64,000 bases of DNA from Symsagittifera roscoffensis (lineage: Eukaryota > Xenacoelomorpha > Acoela > Convolutidae): NCBI RefSeq assembly GCF_963678635.1, contig NC_087068.1, positions 51,190,563 to 51,254,562 of the forward strand. The letters are read 5' to 3'. This document shows, piece by piece, positions 1-12,077 of the stretch. Positions within the stretch are counted from its first letter, which is position 1; each line of letters opens with the position of its first letter. The position numbers and the translations under genes are program-made. The notes beneath the pieces are model-generated. The model saw nothing but the letters and a program-made list of their open reading frames with translations. It searched no databases and was not told the origin of the DNA.

Positions 1-35
1 TTTAGAATTTGTTGGTTCGGAGGGTCCAAATTACA

Positions 36-575
36 GGTAACCCTCCGAGCGGCAGAAAATTTTATCAAAACACCTTTTTATCCTACTGGGAAGGTTGACC
101 GTGTCAGCCAACCTAGTTTTAAGTCAGGTGGACGCTTTTGGTGACTTTATTGCGGTAACATAACCCTTTTTCTTGATTCTTGGGGAACCCTCCGAAGTAA
201 CCCTCCGGAGTCAGCTAAACCCCTTAGCAACCCTCCTTAGTGGAAAATTTCCACGAGATCATCCAAAGAAGTTAAAACAGCCCCCCATAGAGAATTTAGC
301 TTGTTTTGACGCTTCCTGAAAATAATTGAAGGCCCTTCTAAGTGAGGTTCAGAAATTTGAAAATTTTGGAAGAACCTTCCGAAGTAACCCTCCGGAGCAT
401 ATTAAGCATCTTATTGACCCTCCTTAGTAATATTAGGGGGACCCTCCGAAGTAACTTGGGTAAATTAGGTACCCTCCGAAGTAACCCTCCGAGGTATGCT
501 AAGTGTCTTAACAACCCTCCGAAGTAACCCTCCGGAGTGACTTAAACTTCTTAGCAACCCTCCTTGTTAGAAACT
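36..575 (+). repeat. Cluster of ACCCTCC repeats
   Basis: About a dozen copies of ACCCTCCG or ACCCTCCT occur in 540 bp. They form a module of roughly 65 bp (ACCCTCCGAAGT, then ACCCTCCGGAG, then about 30 bp, then ACCCTCCTTAG). The module is clearest at 184-240, 374-425 and 512-570. It may be an LTR or leader regulatory array of the first element, but no second copy exists in the window to prove that. Confidence 0.8.
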
Positions 576-773
576 TGAGGAAAACTTCTGTGGCAATTGG
601 GGAGACGGGAAATATCCATTTAATAAAGATCATATTAGGATATTAGGCGGGCTTATTAGGATCATAGGAGCCCATTTTGGCCCGAAAATTCGTGATCAAC
701 TTTGGATTCTAGATCGGGTGTATCAGAAGTACCCGAACAAAAATTTTTTTTTTGCTTGTGATTTTGGTTGTGT

Positions 774-1060
774 GGTTGCCTTGAGCTACTTAATAGGAAA
801 ATTCGGGCAATCCGGGAACAAATAAAAGAAGACCTCGGTGAGTATATTAGGCAAATACACACTCACTTTAGAAGAAAAGTTGTTCCCTGCTCTCGTGCAC
901 TTGGAGCAGTCCGGGTGTGGGGGAGCTTTTTCATAGACTCTAGAAATTTTCGATCAGAGGTTGCCTTGAGCTACTTAGTAGGACGGCTCGGGCAATCGCA
1001 GGGCACCTAAAAGAAGACCTCGGTGGGTGTATTAGGCAAATACACACTCACTTGAGAAGA
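774..1060 (+). repeat. Two direct repeats of about 102 bp
   Basis: The segments 774-875 and 959-1060 are close copies. Both begin GGTTGCCTTGAGCTACTTA and end with the shared run GGCAAATACACACTCACTT, 185 bp apart. They lie upstream of gag, where an LTR or untranslated leader is expected. The first copy carries AATAAA near 820. Confidence 0.8.
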
Positions 1061-1516
1061 CTGTGTCCTGGGCTTCGTTCTTTCGGATCGTTCCGATTGA
1101 GGGAAGTCTTTTTCTTTAAGACCAAGTTTTATTGATCTGTTTCTGAATCATCACTGCTTTTTACCAAAGATTGATTTTAACAAAGCAGTGACTTGATAAG
1201 AGTGTGGCGGTAAATTGATACTGACGAAGGGTCGCTGTCACCTGTAGGATAATCTTATCTGATTATCAATTGTGTTTTGTGTATTGATTATATCTTGTGA
1301 AAATTTTGTGATACCGTTATACTATACAACAAGTTTGAGTTAGCATTATATCAGTACTGAGTAGGCCCTGTATGTAACTTTAGCTGAGTCACTAAGAATG
1401 TCATTGAGAAATCTAAGAGACATTTTTGATACTTACGAGATCGAAGAGGCAGCGTTAAGTAATTTGACTTGAACTTGTTTGCGGTACGTGTGCATCGCCA
1501 TTAAATTATAGGAATA
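1061..1516 (+). other. Non-coding leader before gag
   Basis: This is the stretch between the direct repeats and the first gag reading frame. No open frame of note was seen. A primer binding site would be expected near here; TGGCGGTAAATTG at about 1204 is the only loose candidate and is not assigned. Confidence 0.4.
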
Positions 1517-2101
1517 TTGTTTTTGTCACAAAGCATGCAGCGCAGGGACTCGTTAGGATCGACTACTAAGATTCCCAGGCTGAGCAAGGGAAGCACGCGA
1601 AAATTTAAAACTAGGCGTAGCCAGTCCTTGTTTAGCAGCGCTTCCGACGTGTTTGCTGAAAACGAATCGACTAAAGGTCAACCTGATCTTTCAGTTAGCG
1701 AAATGAAACTAAGGAGCGAGAAAAACCTCGATGGCGATCGAGGGCGGAGCGCCGAGACCGGACCCGCGAGCGAGACGCTTGTGGACCCCTTTGACGAAGG
1801 AGAACGTACGCTTATTCGACCCGATTTTGAGCCGAGCGAGGACCTCGAGCGGGAGGAAGTTGAGAGGACGGAGGAGACCTCGGAGCGTTCCGAGGTCGAG
1901 CCGCGAGAGGAAGTGTTATTCAAGGGAATGTCCAAATCGGAGACCAAGAGTCATAGGTGGAGGAGAGAAAATTCACATTCAGCTAATACCCACTTATCCC
2001 TGGCCAAGCAGAGTAACAACGCGATGATGTCGAGTATAAGCCCGAGTGAAGAACAACTGGGTTCGAAGGCCAAGAAGAGCTGGAAGTCTTTGAACGATTA
2101 G
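1517..2101 (+). pseudogene. Gag N-terminal region, ends at TAG
   Basis: A 194-codon frame rich in Ser, Glu, Arg and Lys; no known domain is recognised. It ends with TAG at 2099-2101 and the next frame (2105-3631) continues in the same reading frame, so the two were probably one gag protein split by a nonsense change. The listed start is not an ATG; the first in-frame ATG is at about 1532. Its charged, low-complexity character fits a gag N-terminus, but placement is by position only. Confidence 0.5.
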
Positions 2102-2104
2102 CGC

Positions 2105-3631
2105 ATGGCGTCACTACGAACTGAAGGTTTATCTTCCAGTTATGACTACCCGGAGATGACCCATCCGGATGTGAACTTCACACCGTGCCCAAGGAACGAC
2201 ATGAGCAGGAAGGCGTCGTCCGCCTCGCCGACCAGGCCCATGTCAGATGAGATAACGATGGGAGCGTTATCAACGTTCGACAGATTGATGACGTCGATGA
2301 GCAAGCAAAACGGCTGTGCGTCATCAAGCACCAGGCTGCAGCCGCAGTTGACCTCATCTTCTTTGGGACTAACCCCGTCGTTTGGGGCCACTGGCGATAT
2401 AAGTGACATGTTTGCTGGCGTAATGAATGGTCTGGAAGAACTGAGACGGGACATGACTAAGAGAATAGATCTAGTTGATGAGATAGCTCACCAAGGTCGA
2501 GATAATCTGAGTGTTGAACTAACGCACGTGAAGTCGCAGGCGAGGGTTGATCAGGCTCAGTTGATTCGCAACACCGATCAATGCCTGGCGGAGAGCCTGG
2601 CACTGGCAAACAAGGAGTCACACGAAAGAGAGGCTAGGATGACGAGGGAGATCGAGCGATTGTTGAACGATCATGATAGTACCTACGCCCACACGATGAC
2701 TAGCCTGAAGAAAAGGTTAGATGCCAAATCTGACTTAATGATGCGGAAGCTTGACGCGATCTTGAATGGGAGCAATTGGGAGGAGCTTTCCAACCCAAGG
2801 GAGCGCTCACGCCATGCGAATGATGGAGATGGTACGGGCAGCTATGCCAGAGCCCAGCAAAGCTCGAGAACGAACTACGAACCTAGGAATAGGGAGCGGC
2901 CAAGGGCAGCCCCGTCGAGGCCTGGCTGGACGAATCCAGTCCCGACGGAGGCAGATGCTACTCCGGAGACAAGGTTGCCAACTGTGCCACAAGTCAGTTC
3001 AGTGCCAGATCTGACTACAATCTCACAGGACACGACGATGTATGCTTCGATGTTTGAGCCTCTGAACAGATCTCTAGAACCATTCATCACCAAACTCTCG
3101 AAGTCAACCGAGAGAGGAGAAAGGTCAAGAAGGACACTGAAAAAGCCGAAGTCATACAAAGACGAGTCCGACGGCTGCATTGATACTTGGATAGAGGTGA
3201 TGAAGTTACACTTTGAGGAAGAGAGTCTCTCCAAGAAACAAGAGTGCAGCGCGCTAACGAGCAACCTGGAGGGTACTGCACTAAATTGCGTAATGGCTAA
3301 AAGAGCCAATGAGAGAGAGAGCGCTCGCAAGATATTCGACATCGTGCTGAATCGTTTCGGCTCTGGAGTACAAGGGCACCAGGCTATGGTGAAGTTCGAA
3401 AAGAGGCGTCAAAGAGATGACGAATCCATAGACAAAATTTTGGACGACCTTGAATTGCTTAGGAGGAGAAGCAATCCCGATGAGAGAATATCCGAGCGGA
3501 ACTTGGCGATTGCTTCGAAGTTCATGGACGGAGTAAAGAGTGAGGAGTTGAAAACGATGTTGGCCACGCACTTCACCCTGTCACTTGACCAGGTACCCAC
3601 GCCCGATGATCACACGAGTATTTACTCATAA
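2105..3631 (+). pseudogene. gag: Gag central (capsid-like) region
   Basis: A 508-codon frame beginning at an ATG eight bases after the TAG of the preceding frame. Residues about 95-220 are charged and helix-prone (coiled-coil-like). The last 180 residues (from SYKDESDGCIDTWIEVMKLH on) have the look of a retrotransposon capsid: a conserved Trp, an SLEGTA-like segment and a long helical C-terminus. The zinc knuckle that should follow lies in another frame at 3766-3984, so a frameshift separates them. From 2765 onward the DNA is duplicated downstream at 5646. Confidence 0.75.
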
Positions 3632-3765
3632 AACCGAGGGCGCAAAACCGTTACAGCAATTATGGTAACTAACACTGGAGCGGGACAAACACTGGTGCGA
3701 ACTCCAGTTGGTACAAAGCTCGCGATGACATGGATAAGAGGAGGTCGTGAGCGAATTGTGGTTCG

Positions 3766-3984
3766 ATGGACCATCACGTTTCCGCGTGTTCTGCATACAA
3801 ACAGAACATGAAGGCAATAGGCTACTTTCTCGATGACGTCGACGCGACCGACGAGGATCACGAAGAGTACGTCAGAGGGCTCATCATGAAATATGGTCCG
3901 AGGTGCTTCTTCTGTAATTTGGAGGGACACTTCAAGTCGGATTGCACTCAATTTTCGGGCGTTTTCGGGTGTCAAGGCGCTTAG
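3766..3984 (+). pseudogene. gag: Gag zinc knuckle (CCHC)
   Basis: A 72-codon frame carrying CFFCNLEGHFKSDC, a C-X2-C-X4-H-X4-C nucleic-acid-binding knuckle typical of retroelement nucleocapsid. It is preceded by an acidic stretch (DDVDATDEDHEEY). It is out of frame with the capsid part before it, and its end overlaps the next frame. An identical copy lies at 6647-6865. Confidence 0.85.
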
Positions 3985-4817
3985 TAATTGAGGCGCTTTC
4001 GGGTGTCAAGGCCAGTCGAGCACGTCTGATGAACGAGGCCGAGTCTCGGAGAAAGGAGACCACACCGAGCACCTTTACGACTAAGAAGGTAAAGACACTG
4101 CCTGACGAGGTGGTAGCCTCGAACCTGGAGGCAGAGTCGGCTAGCCCACTCAAGGTGGATTACGGTCTGGCGGCAAGGACAGCGTTGCAGAATGTTAAAC
4201 AGGAGCTAGCCACGAAAGAAGTGGTGCAGTGGGTAAGGTCGGAGCTGGAGAGCACAAATCTTTGGGAAAGTTTTAATATTCTGGGTAAAACGACGAAAAT
4301 AGAAGACAAAGAAGTTTCCAGGAAACAGGGACTAAAACTGAACGTTATATCTGGGAGAACTTTTGGCATGACAAAGCAGGGGACGAAAATAATGTCCATT
4401 ATCTCAGTCGCAGGGCACCAGGTGGTCAATAACTTGAGTGAACCATCCGAGATTACACTAGTCCACCTAGACATCTATGCCGACTACCTGAAGGAGAAAG
4501 ATCCCAAACTGGACTCCAGGGCAGTGCGAGCGCTGCTCACAACAGGAGGTCCGAGGCTGATGAAAGTGGATGGACATTACATCGATGTCCATGGCCCATA
4601 CCCGATTCTAATGAATGTGGATGGCATCAATATCTACACAAAAGCTCACAAAACTGATGCGAATGATCAGATTGGCCGGATATACATTGGTCAAGAGGAG
4701 CTGAAGGTTAGACGAATCGGACACAACTCCATGCTCAAACAAGATGCGGTGCACATAGGTTGCGAGGCCGATCTGGCCGCGCACGTGCTGGAGTGCAAGG
4801 CAGACAACTTTCAGTAA
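3942..4817 (+). pseudogene. Gag-protease linker region
   Basis: A 291-codon frame between the zinc knuckle and the protease. It contains the stretch MNVDGINIYTKAH and a small domain ending in IGCEADLAAHVLECKA; I recognise no catalytic motif in it. It overlaps the protease frame (4760 onward) by about 58 bp in a different frame, showing a frameshift near 4790. It is repeated at 6823-7698. Confidence 0.65.
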
Positions 4818-5645
4818 AGGGACTGCTGGACACGGGAGCAGTGGTTAGTGTCATGCCAGTCAAAACTTGGACCGACATGGGTTTCGAGAGGTCGGATCTC
4901 ATACCGACAAACATCAGGTTGGCAGCTGCCAATCAGGCAGCGATCTATGTGACTGGACGAACCCAGATCATTTCACTGCAGCTCGGAGGAAGACATCTCT
5001 GGATGAGCTTCCTAGTAGTGGAGAATTTGGCCGAATCCGATCAGTTCATCTTAGGGAGGGATTTCGTACGCAACTTTGATGTCACGATCGATCTCAATGA
5101 CGAGTTGATTAGGATCAAGGATCCTGAGAGAAAGTATGAAAAGAAACCCCTTAATAAGATCTTAATTAACCAGGCCAAGGTGCCGATTTTTCTGGATTGA
5201 ATAGTTACATTAAAACCAAACCAAGCCGTAGTAGCGACGTTTAGGATGAGGAACTTGAATGAGCTCAGCAATGACAGACAGGTGTGTCTGGTACCAAATC
5301 CAAGCAGTAAAAGCTCGGCTATTTTAGGAAGAAGTTTCTCACTCACTCAGCGTGGACTGTGTGTGAGTTTGTTGTTGAACACAGAAGCAACAACAGTGAA
5401 AATACAGAGGGGAAAGAAACTTGGCTATGCTTTGCCTCTGGACACAGACTTTTAGAGTGTGGAGAACTTGAAAAAGTTTGATGTAACTAAATGTCCATTG
5501 CATGCGAACCAAGAATGTATAATGAAGAGAGTAAATGAATTGAAATCTTCTAGGAAATTATTTTCAATGAAGTCGGAAACAAATGATGGGCTGTCTGGTT
5601 GTTCCAACTTTCCTGAGAGGCCGACAGAAACAGAGTTAGCAGCGA
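4760..5645 (+). pseudogene. pro: Retropepsin and protease-RT linker, copy 1
   Basis: The frame carries LLDTGAVVSVMP, the DTG active site of a retroviral-type aspartic protease, and the later hydrophobic-Gly element FILGRDF of the same fold. It acts on the Gag-Pol polyprotein. The frame continues through the linker to RT but is interrupted by TGA at 5198-5200 and TAG at 5453-5455. It then runs into the duplication junction at 5645, so this copy is cut off from any RT. The second copy (7640-8526) is the one next to RT. Confidence 0.85.
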
Positions 5646-5855
5646 AATGGGAGCAATTGGGAGGAGCTTTCCAACCCAAGGGAGCGCTCACGCCATGCGA
5701 ATGATGGAGATGGTACGGGCAGCTATGCCAGAGCCCAGCAAAGCTCGAGAACGAACTACGAACCTAGGAATAGGGAGCGGCCAAGGGCAGCCCCGTCGAG
5801 GCCTGGCTGGACGAATCCAGTCCCGACGGAGGCAGATGCTACTCCGGAGACAAGG

Positions 5856-6512
5856 TTGCCAACTGTGCCACAAGTCAGTTCAGTGCCAGATCTGACTACA
5901 GTCTCACAGGACACGACGATGTATGCTTCGATGTTTGAGCCTCTGAACAGATCTCTAGAACCATTCATCACCAAACTCTCGAAGTCAACCGAGAGAGGAG
6001 AAAGGTCAAGAAGGACACTGAAAAAGCCGAAGTCATACAAAGACGAGTCCGACGGCTGCATTGATACTTGGATAGAGGTGATGAAGTTACACTTTGAGGA
6101 AGAGAGTCTCTCCAAGAAACAAGAGTGCAGCGCGCTAACGAGCAACCTGGAGGGTACTGCACTAAATTGCGTAATGGCTAAAAGAGCCAATGAGAGAGAG
6201 AGCGCTCGCAAGATATTCGACATCGTGCTGAATCGTTTCGGCTCTGGAGTACAAGGGCACCAGGCTATGGTGAAGTTCGAAAAGAGGCGTCAAAGAGATG
6301 ACGAATCCATAGACAAAATTTTGGACGACCTTGAATTGCTTAGGAGGAGAAGCAATCCCGATGAGAGAATATCCGAGCGGAACTTGGCGATTGCTTCGAA
6401 GTTCATGGACGGAGTAAAGAGTGAGGAGTTGAAAACGATGTTGGCCACGCACTTCACCCTGTCACTTGACCAGGTACCCACGCCCGATGATCACACGAGT
6501 ATTTACTCATAA
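5856..6512 (+). pseudogene. gag: Gag capsid-like region, copy 2
   Basis: A 218-codon frame identical to the C-terminal part of the 2105-3631 frame, apart from the A-to-G change at 5901. It lacks the gag N-terminus because the duplication begins in mid-gene. Confidence 0.8.
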
Positions 6513-6646
6513 AACCGAGGGCGCAAAACCGTTACAGCAATTATGGTAACTAACACTGGAGCGGGACAAACACTGGTGCGAACTCCAGTTGGTACAAAGC
6601 TCGCGATGACATGGATAAGAGGAGGTCGTGAGCGAATTGTGGTTCG

Positions 6647-6865
6647 ATGGACCATCACGTTTCCGCGTGTTCTGCATACAAACAGAACATGAAGGCAATA
6701 GGCTACTTTCTCGATGACGTCGACGCGACCGACGAGGATCACGAAGAGTACGTCAGAGGGCTCATCATGAAATATGGTCCGAGGTGCTTCTTCTGTAATT
6801 TGGAGGGACACTTCAAGTCGGATTGCACTCAATTTTCGGGCGTTTTCGGGTGTCAAGGCGCTTAG
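6647..6865 (+). pseudogene. gag: Gag zinc knuckle, copy 2
   Basis: Same 72-codon frame as 3766-3984, with the intact C-X2-C-X4-H-X4-C knuckle. Present only because of the tandem duplication. Confidence 0.85.
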
Positions 6866-7698
6866 TAATTGAGGCGCTTTCGGGTGTCAAGGCCAGTCGA
6901 GCACGTCTGATGAACGAGGCCGAGTCTCGGAGAAAGGAGACCACACCGAGCACCTTTACGACTAAGAAGGTAAAGACACTGCCTGACGAGGTGGTAGCCT
7001 CGAACCTGGAGGCAGAGTCGGCTAGCCCACTCAAGGTGGATTACGGTCTGGCGGCAAGGACAGCGTTGCAGAATGTTAAACAGGAGCTAGCCACGAAAGA
7101 AGTGGTGCAGTGGGTAAGGTCGGAGCTGGAGAGCACAAATCTTTGGGAAAGTTTTAATATTCTGGGTAAAACGACGAAAATAGAAGACAAAGAAGTTTCC
7201 AGGAAACAGGGACTAAAACTGAACGTTATATCTGGGAGAACTTTTGGCATGACAAAGCAGGGGACGAAAATAATGTCCATTATCTCAGTCGCAGGGCACC
7301 AGGTGGTCAATAACTTGAGTGAACCATCCGAGATTACACTAGTCCACCTAGACATCTATGCCGACTACCTGAAGGAGAAAGATCCCAAACTGGACTCCAG
7401 GGCAGTGCGAGCGCTGCTCACAACAGGAGGTCCGAGGCTGATGAAAGTGGATGGACATTACATCGATGTCCATGGCCCATACCCGATTCTAATGAATGTG
7501 GATGGCATCAATATCTACACAAAAGCTCACAAAACTGATGCGAATGATCAGATTGGCCGGATATACATTGGTCAAGAGGAGCTGAAGGTTAGACGAATCG
7601 GACACAACTCCATGCTCAAACAAGATGCGGTGCACATAGGTTGCGAGGCCGATCTGGCCGCGCACGTGCTGGAGTGCAAGGCAGACAACTTTCAGTAA
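6823..7698 (+). pseudogene. Gag-protease linker, copy 2
   Basis: Same 291-codon frame as 3942-4817 with no amino-acid difference seen. It again overlaps the protease frame out of phase, so the frameshift near 4790 predates the duplication. Confidence 0.65.
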
Positions 7699-8339
7699 AG
7701 GGACTGCTGGACACGGGAGCAGTGGTTAGTGTCATGCCAGTCAAAACTTGAACCGACATGGGTTTCGAGAGGTCGGATCTCATACCGACAAACATCAGGT
7801 TGGCAGCTGCCAATCAGGCAGCGATCTATGTGACTGGACGAACCCAGATCATTTCACTGCAGCTCGGAGGAAGACATCTCTGGATGAGCTTCCTAGTAGT
7901 GGAGAATTTGGCCGAATCCGATCAGTTCATCTTAGGGAGGGATTTCGTACGCAACTTTGATGTCACGATCGATCTCAATGACGAGTTGATTAGGATCAAG
8001 GATCCTGAGAGAAAGTATGAAAAGAAACCCCTTAATAAGATCTTAATTAACCAGGCCAAGGTGCCGATTTTTCTGGATTGAATAGTTACATTAAAACCAA
8101 ACCAAGCCGTAGTAGCGACGTTTAGGATGAGGAACTTGAATGAGCTCAGCAATGACAGACAGGTGTGTCTGGTACCAAATCCAAGCAGTAAAAGCTCGGC
8201 TATTTTAGAAAGAAGTTTCTCACTCACTCAGCGTGGACTGTGTGTGAGTTTGTTGTTGAACACAGAAGCAACAACAGTGAAAATACAGAGGGGAAAGAAA
8301 CTTGGCTATGCTTTGCCTCTGGACACAGACTTTTAGAGT
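7640..8339 (+). pseudogene. pro: Retropepsin and linker, copy 2, with extra nonsense codon
   Basis: Carries the same DTG aspartic-protease motif as copy 1. The G-to-A change at 7751 turns the Trp codon after KT into TGA, truncating the protease shortly after its active site. The linker also keeps the two older stops (about 8079 and 8335). This copy is adjacent to RT, so the whole element could not make a normal Pro-Pol even without the duplication. Confidence 0.85.
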
Positions 8340-10085
8340 GTGGAGAACTTGAAAAAGTTTGATGTAACTAAATGTCCATTGCATGCGAACCAAGAATGTA
8401 TAATGAAGAGAGTAAATGAATTGAAATCTTCTAGGAAATTATTTTCAATGAAGTCGGAAACAAATGATGGGCTGTCTGGTTGTTCCAACTTTCCTGAGAG
8501 GCCGACAGAAACAGAGTTAGCAGCGAATAAACCGGTCCTACCTGAGATAGAACATTTGAAGGGTAAAATATCAGACAAGGAACTAGATTCGCTCAGAGCG
8601 GTGCTAAGTCGGAACGCAGACGTTTTTTCGAAACATAAGGCCGACATAGGTTGCTGTAATTTTGTAGAACACAAGATTGAGATAGAAGAGGGCTCGGTAC
8701 CTCATAGGGAAGGGGCGAGGAGAATGACCCCTCACAAGTCAGAGGCGTGCAGGAAGGAAATCGAGATATTAATGGAGTATGACATGATCGAGCCGTCGAA
8801 GTCCCCGTGGGCTTGTGGCGTGGTCATGGCGAAAAAGAAAGGGGGACAACTCAGATTTTGTTGTGATTTTCGTTATCTGAACGCAGTGACTATAAAGGAC
8901 GCACACCCGATTCTCCGCATCGATGAGAGCCTATCCAAGCTGGGAGACGCGAAGTTCTTCACGACGTTGGATTTGGGCTCTGCGTTCTGGCAGGTGCCAC
9001 TCCGAAAGCAAGATCGAAAAAAAACAGGCTTCGCGTGCGAGCTGGGATTGTTACAGTGGAAGAGGATGCCGTTCGGACTGTGCAACGCGACGGCCACATT
9101 CCAGCGACTGATGGCCCAGGCACTCACGAGCGTCGCTAAGAAATACGGGAATCTCATCATGTGTTATGTCGATGATGTCGTGATTGCAACACCAACCTTA
9201 GAAGACCATATAGAGATGTTGGAGGAGGTGTTTTCTTGCATGAAGCAGGCGGGTCTGAAATGTAAACCGTCTAAGTGTGAAATCCTCAGAGATTCCATAA
9301 AGTATCTGGGCCGACTGGTGGATAAACATGGAGTTAGACCAGATCCTGAAGCGGTTGAAGCGGTGCTGACCTGGAAGGCACCTAAAACAGATACACAGCT
9401 GATGAGTTTTTTGGGATTCGCTAATTATTATCGAGAGTTCATTAAGGGTTATGCTGACAAAATATACCCCATGCAGCGGTTGATGAGAAATAAGGGCAAA
9501 AAGTTCACTTGGACTGATGAGGCACAAGTTTCATTTGAGAACATCAAACGTGAACTTTGCGAGGCACCGCTCCTCGGCATGCCAACAGAGAAGGGGATGT
9601 TCGTGCTGGACACGGATGCATCAGTGGTCGCGATATCGGGCATACTTCACCAGGAGCAGGAGTGGAACGGGAGAACAGTTCTTCGTCCGATTGCCTACGG
9701 GAGTAAAGTCCTGAGTGATACTGAGATGAAGTACGGCGCACCACAAGCGGAGATTTTCGCGGTGATCACTTTCGTGGAAAAATACAGGGCCTACTTGGGG
9801 AGTGCTCCCTTCAAGTTACGTGTGGATAATCGTGCCCTTGCCTGGCTGAAAACCTATTCGATGGACCAAAGTTATATTGGTCGTTGGATCGTGCGCCTGG
9901 ATGGATACCACATGATCATCGAGCACCGTACCCGTGACAAGCATCAGAACGCAGATAGCCTCAGTAAAATGACAGAATTTTATGAGCGCCTCGAGGATAA
10001 ACAGGCTACCAATCAGAGATCAAAGACGGGTTTTCCTTTCTGGACAAAGAAACCTACGACAAGCTGCCACTTACTAGGTGGTTAG
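8340..10085 (+). pseudogene. pol: Reverse transcriptase and RNase H
   Basis: A 581-codon frame with a complete gypsy-type RT: FFTTLDLGSAFWQVPL, the palm stretch KRMPFGLCNATATFQRLM, and the active site YVDD at residues 276-279. RNase H follows, with its first catalytic Asp in VLDTDAS (residue 426) and the ADSLS stretch near the end. RT copies the element RNA to DNA and RNase H removes the RNA strand. This is the best preserved part of the element and has no stop. The frame is lost at about 10025, where the linker to integrase continues in another frame. Confidence 0.93.
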
Positions 10086-10792
10086 ACAAGTCAGGGCATC
10101 CTATACCCGGACACCCTGACCTTCCAGTGGAGACGGCCGCGGAGATAAAGCTTTTAGCCAGAGGCGAGCCCGTTCCGTTGGATCTGCTAGTCCGATCCAA
10201 CTTGGTACAGCAAGAACTTACCAGGCTGGGCATAAACAGTATGGCTCTATTGAACAGGACGGTGAACGTGGCGCCGGACGTCATGGGAAAGCTCCGTGAC
10301 TTGTTGGACAGGGAAGTGAATAGGCATGATCGTGAATGGATGGAGACTATGCAGCGGTTGACTGTCACCGAGAGAACAGAGAAGAGGCCGAAGGAGGTCT
10401 TGTTGAGAACTTCGTTCACTGAATATGGAACACTGAATCAGAACCAAACTACTGAGGAAGTCAGGATCAGGTCGAAATCTAGCTTCACGAGGAGAGTGCA
10501 TTTCACGGATGCAAAAGAAGAATACGAGCCGAGCCCAGATTGTTCGTCCGTGGACGAGACAAGGTCCGGGGAGTCTGATACCTTCGAGCCAGTCAAGGAC
10601 GACTCGTCTGAGGAGTCAGACACCTTTGAGCCCGTGCAGGGCGACTTGTCCGGGGAGAGGTTGACGAGACCACCTAGGGACAGAATTTTGTCCGGGGAGT
10701 CGAGAAACATCTCAGACACTTGGAATATGATGTTGAGGAATCAGTCGACTCAAGTGTTGACTCGAGCCTCAGTCCTGGGACAACACGTCTGA
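10025..10792 (+). pseudogene. RNase H to integrase linker
   Basis: The open frame (clear from 10127) follows RNase H after a frameshift. The first part is helical. The last 90 residues contain acidic repeats based on SGESDTFEPV and EESDTFEPV. I recognise no catalytic domain. GTCCGGGGAG recurs in this DNA (near 10565, 10645 and 10688) and again near 13150 and 22915. Confidence 0.6.
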
Positions 10793-10811
10793 AACAATTT
10801 CCAATTCCGAC

Positions 10812-12077
10812 ATGTCAGAGATCGCAATCCACTCCTTATTGGTAGACTGGAAGCAGCGCGGGCTGGACCGAGAAACGCATCAGGATCCAGACAGGGACAG
10901 ATACACCTCAGATGAAGAGGGCACTGTGGTAGATAATGCCGCAGACGAGCTCGAGCTGATAGCAGTTTTGAAACGCCCAACCAGATTGCTGCCACATGGT
11001 ACGGTCGTCCGTACCAATCTGGAACCATCTGTGCAGGAAGCGACGCCTTTGAAAAAGATATGGTGTGTCAATTTGATGGACGATGCTCATGCTCCGGAAA
11101 TAATGAGTGGGCAAATGAACGTGGTAAGGACGTATTTGAAAGCCAGGTACAGGCTGTCGGATCTCCTAAGGGCTCAACGAAATGATAGAATGACGAGCAG
11201 TCTGAAGAGATGGATCGAGAATGGAGCACCTGACAAGGGAGACTTGGAAGAAGACAGCTACAAGATCTTGAAGCAATTCTACCTGAAGAGAAGCGACTTG
11301 TTGTACCTGAACAAGGACGGAATCGTAGCCTGTAAACGTAAAGAGGAGGACAAGGTCCTTTATAAATACAATTCAATAGTGTTACCACAGTTGTACCAGA
11401 CCGAATTGCTCTTTCGCTCACATGATCAGATGGGCCATCAAGGCGTGGACAAAGTGTACAACAGGATACAGAAACGATTCGAATGGCCGGGATTGAGGAA
11501 AGCTTGTGAGAAGTGGATCGCCGCATGCCTGTCATGTCAGCAGGCGAAGGATCCCAGGAAACTAAGGTTCCTCCTACAGTCAATAGAGTCGTCGGGTTTC
11601 AACGAAGTGGTGCAAATTGATCATCAGAAAATCTGCATGACAGCACCGGGCTATAACCAGGTGCTGGTAATGATCGACCACTTTACGAAGTATGCGGAGG
11701 CAGCACCCTGCATGACAGCATCGGCGGAAGAAACATGCGATCTTTTGATAAATGTGTGGATAGCGAGGCATGGCTGCCCCATCACGTTCCAATCGGACAA
11801 TGGCAAAGCATTCGTGGGTGATCTCACGAAGGAGTTAATGAAAAGGTCGCAGGTAGCGCATGCCCACTCGACCACTTATCACCCGCAAACGAATGGCCTA
11901 GTCGAGAGGCAAAATCGCACACTGGTATCCATGCTGAGAGTCTATTGCTCGCGTTACATGGATGACTGGGACAAGCACTTGCCGCAAGTGATGGGTGCTT
12001 ACAACAGCACGGAGCATTCCACCACGGGAATAAGTCCGCACATGATGCTAACGGGTCACAAAAAGCGCTTCTGTTGA
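10812..12077 (+). pseudogene. int: Integrase: zinc-binding and catalytic core
   Basis: A 421-codon frame. The N-terminal HHCC zinc domain is visible (HDQMGH, then CLSCQQAK). The core has the catalytic triad D270 (VQIDHQ), D329 (QSDNGK) and E365 (LVERQN), with exactly 35 residues between the last two, the DD35E pattern of retroviral and LTR-element integrases. It inserts the DNA copy into the host genome. The frame ends at 12077 by a frameshift and the protein continues at 12074 in another frame. Confidence 0.93.

Larger units (their letters stand above)
2765..5645 (+). repeat. Tandem duplication, copy 1 (2,881 bp)
   Basis: This segment is repeated immediately downstream at 5646-8526 with a constant offset of 2,881 bp. 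It runs from the middle of gag to the protease-RT linker. The differences I could detect are 3020 A/5901 G, 4870 G/7751 A and 5328 G/8209 A, all transitions. The junction shares only AA, so this looks like a microhomology duplication inside the element and not an LTR pair. Confidence 0.95.
5646..8526 (+). repeat. Tandem duplication, copy 2 (2,881 bp)
   Basis: Second copy of 2765-5645. It restarts in mid-gag directly after the protease-RT linker of copy 1 and then leads into RT at 8527. Three transitions separate it from copy 1, one of which (7751) adds a nonsense codon to its protease. Confidence 0.95.

Noticed and set aside
2875-3342. 155-codon antisense frame inside gag (and its copy at 5756-6223)
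   Set aside because: A shadow of the gag frame in GC-rich DNA; no recognisable protein features.
2765-8526. Possible LTR pair formed by the 2,881-bp repeats
   Set aside because: The copies are coding (gag to protease), directly adjacent and do not bound an element, so this is a tandem duplication.
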